The translations under genes were made by a program, and so were the position numbers. DNA of 64,000 nt from Natronobacterium texcoconense (lineage in GTDB: Archaea > Halobacteriota > Halobacteria > Halobacteriales > Natrialbaceae): contig NZ_FNLC01000002.1 in assembly GCF_900104065.1 (NCBI RefSeq), positions 850,995-914,994 of the forward strand, in the 5' to 3' direction. Position 1 is the first letter of the stretch. Each line of letters begins with the position of its first letter. Of the stretch, positions 42,365-50,103 are shown in pieces. The notes under the pieces were generated by a model, which saw nothing but the letters and a program-made list of their open reading frames with translations, did not search any database and was not told the DNA's origin.

Positions 42365-44763
42365 TCCTGTCGGCGCAGCGCCAGCATCGCGGCTGCGAGC
42401 AGGGCGACGACAGCGACAGCGACACCGAAGCCGGGCGTTCCGTCTTCGTCACCGTCATCGTCGTCGTCATCGTCTTCCGGTTCCGGTTCCGGTTCCGGCT
42501 CTTCCTCTTCTTCGGCGACGGTCAGGGTACCGCTGTCGGATTCGTCTCCGGCAGTGACGTCCCAGTCGATGTCGCCTTCCTCGGCGGTGTCGAAGTCGAA
42601 GCTCTCGCTCCAGGTGTCACCGGCGTCGAGGGTGATCGTCTCGTCCGTGAGCTCCTCACCGTCGAGCGTGACGACGACATCGACGTCGTCGGCAGCACCG
42701 CCGTCGTTGCTGACGGTCACGTCGAGCGCAGCGTCCTCACCGGGCTCGACTTCATCAGGTGCGTCAGCGTTGAGGTTGATCAGCGGGTCCTCGGCATCGA
42801 CGAGAACGGAACTCATGTCGTCCTCGAGGTCACCTGCGAACTCACCGAACTCCGAACTGTCGTCGTGCTCGGCCTCGAGGTCGAACTCGATACCAGCTTC
42901 GTAGTCGCTGAAGTCGTAGACGGCCGTGAAGGTACGGTCGTCGTCGACGACTGCGTCAGCACCGTCGGTGAAGTTACCAGCGGAGGACGCACCCGTGCTG
43001 ATATCGCTACCAGGCGCGACGGTAGTCGTACCGATCACTTCAGCCTCGTCGCTGTTCGGAATCTCATCGTTGTCGGGGTGGAGGTCGAGTTCGGGTTCGA
43101 CGACTTCGAAGCTAGATTCGATTTCGATCTCTTCGTCCTCGTCGTCCGCGAACATGCTGTCCTCGCTGATCTCGAGCGTCAGGTCGTAGCCACCGACGTC
43201 GAACTCGTCGGCCTCGGTGTAGTCGAGGGTCGCGACGAGGTCGCCGTCGTAGTACTCGAGGTCGGTGTAGACGGCGCTCACGTCGATCGCCTCGTCACCC
43301 TCGGCTGCAGTCGACCAGACCTTCGGATCGACGTTCGGACCAGGGTCTTGCTCTTCGACGGTGATCTCCATACCCGCTTCTTCGAGCATCTCGCCGACGT
43401 CGTCGGTGGTCATGCCGTCGACGGCACCGGAGAGACCGAAGTCCTCGATGGTGACCACGAGCTCGTCGTGGTAGGCGACTTCGGACGAAGACGTCATGTA
43501 CGCCTCGTCGTACTCGTCGTAGTCGCCGAGGTCGGTCCCGGCCGGAGCGATCTCGAAGTCGACGTTACTGACCGGTTCCGGTTCGAAGACGCTGAAGAAC
43601 GACGTGTCGGTCTCGGAGTCTTCCTCGACACCTGCGTGCGTTTCAGCGTCGCCTTCGTCGTACGACGTACCGGCGATAATCTCGTAGTCGTGGACGCCAA
43701 GCGGCTCACCCTCTTCGAAGTTGATGGCCGTGTAGCCCTCGAGGATCTCGGCGTCGTATTCGTCTGCGTCGTCGGGGTGGACGGACCAGGAGTCCTCGCC
43801 GTCGTTCGGCGCGTACGTGTCGAACCGCAGCGTGATCTCGTCTGCGCTGTAGTCGTCGACGTCGAAGTGGGCGGCAGCCTGGAAGTTGTCCTCGTCGAAG
43901 TCACCAATCTGGACGGCACCGGTCTGGACGTGCTCGAGGTCGAGCGTGATGTCGATCACGTCACCGCGCTCGCCACCGATGTCGTCGGCGAAGTCGACGG
44001 ATGCGTCGTCGTCGACAACCTCGATCGTGGCGTTGTCCCACGCGAGCGAGTCAGTCGTCTCGAACTCGAACTCGTAGTCACCGGGTTCGATGTCGTCGAA
44101 GTCAACCTCGATGTCTTCGCCCGCCGAGACGTTCTCGAGCGTCAGGACGTCGTCAGTGTAGTCGTTCTGCCACTCGTCCGTGTAGTTGAACAGATCGTCG
44201 AGTTCGCCACCGTCGAACTCCTCACTGGTGACGTTGAGGTGCTGGACGTCGCGCTCGGAGTCGAACTCCAGGTCGACGGTGTCGTCCTGAGTGACGGTGT
44301 TGACCTCGAACTCGACGTCGAGTTCTTCTTCAGCCGTCCAGAACTCCTTCTCGTCGAACTCCGAGTCGCCAGCGACGAAGTGGTACGCTTCGCCCGGCTC
44401 GAGGTCGGCAGTTTCGAACTCGCCCCAGTGTCGGTCCTCTTCCTGATCGTGGTGGATCTGGATCGAGGCTGCTCGCTCCGGATCGTCGAGCGAGGCGGGG
44501 CCTTCGTACAGGATGACGGAGCTTTCACTGGCGAGGCTCTCGTCTTCGATCGTGATTTCCTGGCCGATGTAGACGGTCTCGACGTCACCGTCCGTCCACG
44601 TTGGGCCAGCAGCGTCGTATGCTTGGTCGAGCGTTTCTCCTTCGGGGTCCTCTGCCACCGCGGTGCCCGCAAACGCTGCGGACATCGCGAAGACAGAGAC
44701 GATCATGATCGCTGCAAGGAACACTGCACGTCCCTTTTCGCGATATGATGGGTCGCTTGTCAT
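42361..44763 (-). CDS. S-layer/surface glycoprotein paralog 4, PGF-CTERM (shortest)
   Basis: 800 residues. The signal is MTSDPSYREKGRAVFLAAIM ending AGTAVA. It lacks the variable N-terminal Ig-like module: the conserved core (YDAAGPTWTDGDVETVYIGQ) begins about 20 residues after cleavage. Sequons: LNVTSEEF, FNYTDEW, LENVSAG, WDNATIEV, AGNFTDGA. The site that is MNIT in paralogs 1 and 2 and INIT in paralog 3 is MEIT here, so that sequon is lost. The linker is EPEPEPEPEDDDDDDDGDEDG, then the standard GTPGFGVAVAVVALLAAAML tail. It is the first of the array in transcription order and lies nearest aglB. Confidence 0.91.
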   Translation of the reverse strand: MTSDPSYREKGRAVFLAAIMIVSVFAMSAAFAGTAVAEDPEGETLDQAYDAAGPTWTDGDVETVYIGQEITIEDESLASESSVILYEGPASLDDPERAASIQIHHDQEEDRHWGEFETADLEPGEAYHFVAGDSEFDEKEFWTAEEELDVEFEVNTVTQDDTVDLEFDSERDVQHLNVTSEEFDGGELDDLFNYTDEWQNDYTDDVLTLENVSAGEDIEVDFDDIEPGDYEFEFETTDSLAWDNATIEVVDDDASVDFADDIGGERGDVIDITLDLEHVQTGAVQIGDFDEDNFQAAAHFDVDDYSADEITLRFDTYAPNDGEDSWSVHPDDADEYDAEILEGYTAINFEEGEPLGVHDYEIIAGTSYDEGDAETHAGVEEDSETDTSFFSVFEPEPVSNVDFEIAPAGTDLGDYDEYDEAYMTSSSEVAYHDELVVTIEDFGLSGAVDGMTTDDVGEMLEEAGMEITVEEQDPGPNVDPKVWSTAAEGDEAIDVSAVYTDLEYYDGDLVATLDYTEADEFDVGGYDLTLEISEDSMFADDEDEEIEIESSFEVVEPELDLHPDNDEIPNSDEAEVIGTTTVAPGSDISTGASSAGNFTDGADAVVDDDRTFTAVYDFSDYEAGIEFDLEAEHDDSSEFGEFAGDLEDDMSSVLVDAEDPLINLNADAPDEVEPGEDAALDVTVSNDGGAADDVDVVVTLDGEELTDETITLDAGDTWSESFDFDTAEEGDIDWDVTAGDESDSGTLTVAEEEEEPEPEPEPEDDDDDDDGDEDGTPGFGVAVAVVALLAAAMLALRRQD

Positions 44764-44858
44764 GTATTGTTGTATTTCGTTCGCGTTGATCGGTTAACGG
44801 GCGATTCACTGGAGGGGACCGTTATCGGCACGTCCGACGCCTTCTCGCTAGCCAACTC

Positions 44859-44910
44859 GGCCTTTCGGGCAGGGGTGTTCGGAGAATATAATCATCCCAT
44901 AATAAGCTTT
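44859..44910 (-). promoter_or_regulatory. Conserved promoter and leader block of S-layer gene 4
   Basis: AAAGCTTATTA (minus strand, ~44900-44910) and ACCCCTGCCCGAAAGGCC (44859-44876), spaced as in genes 2 and 3; TATA-to-ATG distance ~140 bp. The sequence GACCGTTATCGGCACG, also found in the gene 3 leader, lies nearer the ATG. Confidence 0.6.
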
Positions 44911-45096
44911 CTGTTCAGAAGGTGCTTCTGAGAGTCTAATTAATAGTATATTGTTCGAAATATCCTCTATGGAGTCCTGTAATCCAGAATACTATATTGA
45001 AAGTGAATGGCCAAAATATATAAATGAAATAACCTTCTTGAAAAGGCAATCATTGGATGCTACCGCTTCGAAAGCTCAGGGCCCTCCAAGCTGAAA

Positions 45097-45172
45097 CGGA
45101 CTGCTGTGCTGATTTACCGGCACAACCGCAGGACGGGTCGCGGTTGCGGTAGAAATGACCCACAGTAGTCCG
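45097..45172. repeat. 76-bp nested hairpin element
   Basis: Outer arms CGGACTGCTGTG (45097-45108) and CACAGTAGTCCG (45161-45172) pair with one mismatch, and inner arms CAACCGC (45123-45129) and GCGGTTG (45140-45146) pair exactly. Both share the centre 45134.5. No coding capacity. It may be a MITE-like repeat or a structured RNA. Confidence 0.7.
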
Positions 45173-45309
45173 TCTGACCGCAGGCCCGTCATAGACCAGG
45201 CGATCTGACGATCGTTGTCGTCGGAGAAAGCAGTGCTACGATCGACTGAAACCCGCAACAAAAAAAGACCAAATATCGGTTCGACCGAGCCTACCACCGC
45301 GGTGAACCG

Positions 45310-48081
45310 TCAGTTTTCGCCGTCGAGCTCTCCGAAGTCGACTTCGAGCGTCTCACCTTCGACAACTGCCGTCTCGGGGACCTCCTGCTGTGTCTCGTAC
45401 GTTTCGCCTGCCGACTCGACGACGATCTCGTAGTCGTCGATCGTCTCGACGGCACTGTCGGTGTAGCCGTCCTCGACGCCGAGTTCGTCGTTGGTCGCGT
45501 ACGGCACCGTCAGTTCGAAGCTGCCGTCGGCCTCGAGTTCGACTTCCTGCTCGTAGACCGCGTCTTCGGTCTCGTCGCGGTCGACGCCGGTATCGAGTTC
45601 GGCAGTGGCGGTGACCGTCGCGTCGTCGGTAACGTTCGGATCGTCGATCGATCCAGTTAGCGTCGCGCCTTCGACGCGCTCGTAGGTCTTCACCTCGGAG
45701 CCGATCCGGTCGTCGAAGATCTCGTAGTCGAGTTGCGGATGCCGGTCGTAGAAGTTGAAACTCGACTGTGCCTGTGCGAAGTCCTGGTTGAGGACCACCT
45801 GCGGGGTGCCGTCGTCGACCAGAACGTTGCCGGTCTCCGCGTTGACGATCGCGTAACTGACGAACAACGTCTGGTCGTCGCTCTCGTGGACGAGCCGGTA
45901 GTTCTCCATGCCCGACGCGTCGTCGAAGTACAGCTGTGCGACGGTCGTGTTGTAGTACGGCATACCGTCGAGTTGCTGTGGGACCTCGTCACGCGGAATC
46001 TGGTCTGTCGGCTCGAAGTCCGGCGGCGTGGTGTAGTGGTCCGGTCCGGGATCGGTCCACGTGGCGATCGCATTGAATTTGCCACCGACCATCGAATCGT
46101 CGACCATCACGTACCGGATCTCCTCGCCGGAGTCGCCGTCACCGATCATCGCCTCGAGTTCCTCGTTGGACTCGTTACTCGGCGATTCGCCTTCGGCGAT
46201 CGCGTCGAGGATCAGTTCGGACCGTTCTTCGTCCTCGGCGGTCAGGAACGCCGAGGACGACGTCGCTCCGGACTGGAACGGGTTCGAGTGTGGAATCCGT
46301 TCGGCCTGGGTCGTGATCAGGTGGCCGTAGTCCCACCAGGAGATGACGCCGTAGGTACCTTCGGGATAGTCATAGTTCCCGTCCTCGGGATGGTCGTAGG
46401 TGCCGTAGAGCTCGAGCTCGTCGGCGTACTCCGCGTCACCCCAGTTACCGGGTTCGGGGGTATTCTCCTGGAGCCAGTTGTTCGAGTCTTCCCAGGACAT
46501 GGCCTCGTGATGGGGCTCTGCCGCCGCGCCACGGTCCATCGCAGTTGCACCCGAGGCAGCGACCGGCGGCAGGAGTGGTGCGAACAACAACAGGACGACC
46601 ATTACCAGGACGATAATCTGGTACGTTTCGACCTGCCGCAGGGAGTCGATGCCGCCACTGACGTCGAAGTCGAAGTCAAAGAATCGAACGACATCCGCGA
46701 CGAAGACCGCGTTGACGACCGCCACACCCAGCGCGAGATAGTACGCAAACCGGATCTGGGTCGCCGCCATACTCACCAGGAACAGCGACCAAACGATGAT
46801 GAGCGTATGCTCGGTGCGATACTCACGTCCGAAGAAGGGACGGGCAACGAGCAGGGCGAGGCCGGCCAGCATCGTGTAGAAGGTCGCACCGAACTCCTGG
46901 AAGACGTGTGCGCCGAAGTTATCCGGTGGCTGGGCCTCCGAAATAGTCTGTGCACCAGTCCCTGGATCGAGCGGGAGCAGTCGACTCGTGAGATTCCCGA
47001 CGAACGTACTGTAGAAGTCGGGAAGGACGACTGCCATGGCAGCGAACGCGCCGAGGATCAGCGCGCCGATCGCTGCAGGGTAGTATCGACGATCGACGTC
47101 GTACGTATTCCACTGGCGCGCGAACCAGGCCATGAACACACAGCCGGTTGCGACGAGGGCCGCACTGACGGGCTGCAGATAGCCGAAACTCGTCACGCTG
47201 GTTCCTGGCTCCTCGATGAGAAGCGCCGTGATGAGGGCCGTCACGCCGAGACTCACGGCTCCGACGTACGCGACGTGGTCCGGCGACACGTTCCGGACGT
47301 AGTCGAGACAGAGCTGGACGGTAAAGAACACTGCAAGGATACCGATCAGGACGATACCGGGCGGCCAGACCCAGATGTAGAGAGCGAGGGAAACCCCGGC
47401 GAGAACGCTGTAGATCGTTGGCTCCCGGAGCGTCTCCCAGTCGCGGTCGACCACGAGTTCGTAGATCGGCTGGTCACGTTCGGCGACGCGAAGCGCGACC
47501 ATCATCGCGAGCACGGCGATCGCCATGAACAGAACTTCGGCGACGTGGTGTTGCAGCTGACCTGCCGTCGTCCGCGTGAGGAACTGTCCAGGCACGAGCG
47601 CGAGGATAACGACCGAAACGATTCCGCCGATCGTCCCGCCGAGCCGCCGTCCGATGTAGAAGACGGGGATCGCGACGAGGGCAGCCATCGCCGGGACAGC
47701 GAACAGCGAGACCATATACAGCGTCTCGGTCGACGGATCGCCGAGACCGACGATCATCGCGACCGTCACGATGATCTGGTCGAACAGGGTCCCGAACTGG
47801 CCGACGTATCGGCCCGTCGGGAAACTCGTCCAGACCTCGTAGGGCATCGTGTACGGGTAGTTTTCGGCGGTCCACTGGACAGTACGCCAGTGGTACCACG
47901 AGTCGACTCCAGCTAGAGCGGGCGTTCCATCCTCGGTAACGAACCTGTCGTACGACTGGGTTCGCACCCAGAACATAAACAGCATCACGGCCCCGATAAC
48001 GGGGATGTGATACCAGTCTTCCCACGTCTCGAGGAAGGACGTCTCCGTGTCCTCCTCGACGCGTTCGGTCTCGGTACTCAT
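45310..48081 (-). CDS. aglB: Dolichyl-phosphooligosaccharide protein glycotransferase AglB
   Basis: 923 residues. This is the archaeal STT3-type oligosaccharyltransferase, which moves the lipid-linked glycan to Asn-X-Ser/Thr on exported proteins at the outer face of the membrane. The N-terminal ~530 residues hold about 13 helices, with the first acidic loop motif VDSWYHWRTVQWTAENYP (catalytic divalent-metal Asp). The hallmark WWDYGH is at 582-587, followed by a soluble extracellular domain of ~340 residues. The start ATG at 48081 lies 27 bp from a TATA box, implying a leaderless transcript. It sits between four S-layer genes and the rest of the agl locus. Confidence 0.96.
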   Translation of the reverse strand: MSTETERVEEDTETSFLETWEDWYHIPVIGAVMLFMFWVRTQSYDRFVTEDGTPALAGVDSWYHWRTVQWTAENYPYTMPYEVWTSFPTGRYVGQFGTLFDQIIVTVAMIVGLGDPSTETLYMVSLFAVPAMAALVAIPVFYIGRRLGGTIGGIVSVVILALVPGQFLTRTTAGQLQHHVAEVLFMAIAVLAMMVALRVAERDQPIYELVVDRDWETLREPTIYSVLAGVSLALYIWVWPPGIVLIGILAVFFTVQLCLDYVRNVSPDHVAYVGAVSLGVTALITALLIEEPGTSVTSFGYLQPVSAALVATGCVFMAWFARQWNTYDVDRRYYPAAIGALILGAFAAMAVVLPDFYSTFVGNLTSRLLPLDPGTGAQTISEAQPPDNFGAHVFQEFGATFYTMLAGLALLVARPFFGREYRTEHTLIIVWSLFLVSMAATQIRFAYYLALGVAVVNAVFVADVVRFFDFDFDVSGGIDSLRQVETYQIIVLVMVVLLLFAPLLPPVAASGATAMDRGAAAEPHHEAMSWEDSNNWLQENTPEPGNWGDAEYADELELYGTYDHPEDGNYDYPEGTYGVISWWDYGHLITTQAERIPHSNPFQSGATSSSAFLTAEDEERSELILDAIAEGESPSNESNEELEAMIGDGDSGEEIRYVMVDDSMVGGKFNAIATWTDPGPDHYTTPPDFEPTDQIPRDEVPQQLDGMPYYNTTVAQLYFDDASGMENYRLVHESDDQTLFVSYAIVNAETGNVLVDDGTPQVVLNQDFAQAQSSFNFYDRHPQLDYEIFDDRIGSEVKTYERVEGATLTGSIDDPNVTDDATVTATAELDTGVDRDETEDAVYEQEVELEADGSFELTVPYATNDELGVEDGYTDSAVETIDDYEIVVESAGETYETQQEVPETAVVEGETLEVDFGELDGEN

Positions 48082-48100
48082 CAGGTTGCAACAGACCCAA

Positions 48101-48116
48101 GCCAAGAATAAGCCTT
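48101..48116 (-). promoter_or_regulatory. aglB promoter (TATA)
   Basis: Minus strand AAGGCTTATTCTTGGC centred ~27 bp before the aglB ATG. The distance fits a leaderless transcript. The core AAGGCTTATTC is shared with the divergent aglG promoter. Confidence 0.65.
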
Positions 48117-48198
48117 GTCATATGTCTACGGTGTTCCATCGTTGACATTTGGCTCTTTCAGGGGGACCCTACGGCGAACACAGCGTGAGCGGCGAACG

Positions 48199-48213
48199 AA
48201 AAGGCTTATTCGC
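48199..48213 (+). promoter_or_regulatory. aglG promoter (TATA)
   Basis: AAAAGGCTTATTCGC, about 28 bp before the aglG ATG at 48237. Same AAGGCTTATTC core as the aglB promoter. Confidence 0.65.
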
Positions 48214-48236
48214 CGATCCCGGTAATCGATCGGTCA

Positions 48237-49196
48237 ATGAAGATTTCCGTCGTCGTGTGCACGTACGCGATGGATCGGTACGACGTCTTCTCGGAGTGTG
48301 TCGACAGCGTCCTCGCACAGACCTACGAGTCACTCGAGGTCGTCCTCGTCGTCGACGGCAACGAGGACGTGTTCGAGCGAGTCCAGGACGATTACGGCGA
48401 CCTCGAGGACGTCGTCCTCCACTGCAACGACGAGAACCAGGGTATCTCGTACAGTCGGACTCGAGGTGCCGAGATCGCGACCGGCGACGTCGTGGCGTTC
48501 ATCGACGACGACGCCGTCGCCGAACCGGACTGGGTAGAAGAACTCGCACGAGTGTACGAGGAGACCGACGCGATCGCGGTCGGCGGCCATGTCGCCCCCG
48601 ACTGGGTGACCGAGAAGCCGGACTTCTTTCCCGAGGAGTTCTACTGGCTCGTCGGCTGTGACGAACGCGGCTTCGGCGAGCACATGGAGGAGTTGCGAAA
48701 CACCTACGGCTCGAACATCTCCTACCGGCGCGACGTCTTCCTGAACGTCGGCGGCTACGACGAGAACACGGGTCGCAAGGGCGACCGTCACATCCAGGCT
48801 CACGAGGCACCCGTCTGCATCCGGATCAACAACCAGTACGGCAAGGGCGTGATCTACAACACCGACGCCGTCGTCCATCACAAACTCTTCGACTACAGAG
48901 GCGACTTCCAGTGGCTCGTGAGTCGATCGTTCTGGCAGGGCTACTCGAAGCGGATCATGGACTTGCTGTTACCGGAAGCGTCGGGCGACAAAAACGAATA
49001 TCTGAAACAGTTGTTACTCGAGTTCGTTCCGGATCGACTGTGGAAGCTCCTGCGGCGGCCGTCGGCGGCGAAGGCGAAACAGCTCGTGACGATCTTCGTC
49101 TTCACCGCGGCAGTCGGGTTCGGCTATCTTTACGGGCTGATCAGTGTCGACCAGTCGGAGCTGGTTACCGAACGCGACGCGCCAGTCGAAACCTGA
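48237..49196 (+). CDS. aglG: Glucosyl-dolichyl phosphate glucuronosyltransferase, AglG-like
   Basis: 319-residue GT2-family transferase. GT-A signatures: ISVVVCTYAMDRYDVFSEC at the N-terminus, VLVVDGNEDVFERV, and the metal-binding DVVAFIDDDAVAEPDWVEE. A later NTYGSNISYRRDVFLNVGGYDEN carries the acceptor region. A C-terminal membrane segment (LVTIFVFTAAVGFGYLYGLI) anchors it, as in Haloferax AglG, which adds the second sugar (glucuronate) to the dolichol-linked glycan. The divergent position next to aglB matches the Haloferax aglB-aglG neighbourhood. Sugar specificity is inferred. Confidence 0.87.
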   Translation: MKISVVVCTYAMDRYDVFSECVDSVLAQTYESLEVVLVVDGNEDVFERVQDDYGDLEDVVLHCNDENQGISYSRTRGAEIATGDVVAFIDDDAVAEPDWVEELARVYEETDAIAVGGHVAPDWVTEKPDFFPEEFYWLVGCDERGFGEHMEELRNTYGSNISYRRDVFLNVGGYDENTGRKGDRHIQAHEAPVCIRINNQYGKGVIYNTDAVVHHKLFDYRGDFQWLVSRSFWQGYSKRIMDLLLPEASGDKNEYLKQLLLEFVPDRLWKLLRRPSAAKAKQLVTIFVFTAAVGFGYLYGLISVDQSELVTERDAPVET

Positions 49197-49203
49197 CTGC
49201 TTC

Positions 49204-50103
49204 TTACTCGAGTTCCGGAAGTCCGCCCTCGAGACCGTCGTGGCGCTCGCCGGTGGCGTACTCCTGATAGTACCCGAATCCGCGAACGCCGGTGAGAAAC
49301 CGCGAGAGTACACCGAAGGCGAGTCGATCTTTTCGGGGGAGGTCCCGGTCGGGACGTTTGATCCCGCTCGGACGCGGTGGAATTCCGGGCGTACCGTACC
49401 GATCGGGATGGTGGCGCTGGAGCTGACAGAGACCACGGCCGACGCGGCGATCCTTCTTCACGAGTTCGGCGATCGAGTTACGTGTCGGGTGGAACATCGT
49501 GACGTCGCTGGCGTAGTGAAGGCCGTACCCTGCCTCGTGAACCCGGTTACCAAACTCCTTGTCGCCGCCGGACTCGAGGCGATGATCGAACACTCCCACG
49601 TCCTCGAAGACCTCGCGACGAACGAACAGACAGCAAGTCGGGGCGAACTGCTGGCGCTCGAGATACTGTTGGACGGGAAACCCGGTGTGGTGATCGTACC
49701 GGGCCGCGAGCGTGGGTTCGTCGGAAAGCGTGAGTTCGACGTTACAGCCCACGTAGTCGGCGTCCGTGGCGTGAACTGTCTCGAGAACCGACTCGAGCCA
49801 GTCCTCTGGGACGGTCATGTCCGCGTCGACGAACGCAAGGAGGTCGCTCGAGGTGTTGCGGATGCCGGTGTTGCGGGCAGCGTAGGAAGACTGGATCTCG
49901 GATTCGTGGCAGAGCGTGATCCGGTCGTCGTCGTAACTGCGCACGACCGCTGGGGTTCGGTCGGTGGAATCGTTGTCGACGACGACGATCCGGTAGTCGT
50001 CGATGGTTTGAGTGAGCAGCGACTCGAGAGTCGTTGTGATACCGTCGGGATCGTTGTAGACGGGAACGACGATCGAGACTGCTGAGCTTCGTTCGGTCGT
50101 CAT
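49204..50103 (-). CDS. Family 2 glycosyltransferase of the agl locus (AglE/AglI-like)
   Basis: 299-residue GT-A transferase, cytoplasmic, no clear membrane helix. Nucleotide-sugar motifs are VSIVVPVYNDPDGITTTLES, RIVVVDNDSTDRTPAVV and the DXD-type LLAFVDADMTVPEDWLESVL. The catalytic-base region is FDHRLESGGDKEFGNRVHEAG. A long C-terminal tail is basic and then acidic. It converges on aglG (7-bp gap) and overlaps the upstream AglQ-like gene by 4 bp, forming an operon with it. Donor sugar cannot be read; extension of the glycan is the likely role. Confidence 0.85.
   Translation of the reverse strand: MTTERSSAVSIVVPVYNDPDGITTTLESLLTQTIDDYRIVVVDNDSTDRTPAVVRSYDDDRITLCHESEIQSSYAARNTGIRNTSSDLLAFVDADMTVPEDWLESVLETVHATDADYVGCNVELTLSDEPTLAARYDHHTGFPVQQYLERQQFAPTCCLFVRREVFEDVGVFDHRLESGGDKEFGNRVHEAGYGLHYASDVTMFHPTRNSIAELVKKDRRVGRGLCQLQRHHPDRYGTPGIPPRPSGIKRPDRDLPRKDRLAFGVLSRFLTGVRGFGYYQEYATGERHDGLEGGLPELE

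Larger units (their letters stand above)
44764..45309. other. Leader/promoter of S-layer gene 4 plus structured element
   Basis: 546 bp between S-layer gene 4 and the aglB 3' end. The conserved leader and promoter occupy 44859-44910, an AT-rich block 44930-45060, and the hairpin element 45097-45172. A 73-codon minus-strand open frame crosses the element, but its composition does not look coding. Confidence 0.55.

Noticed and set aside
45076-45297. 73-codon minus-strand frame over the hairpin element
   Set aside because: It spans a strong nested palindrome and has no haloarchaeal acidic composition or ribosome site.
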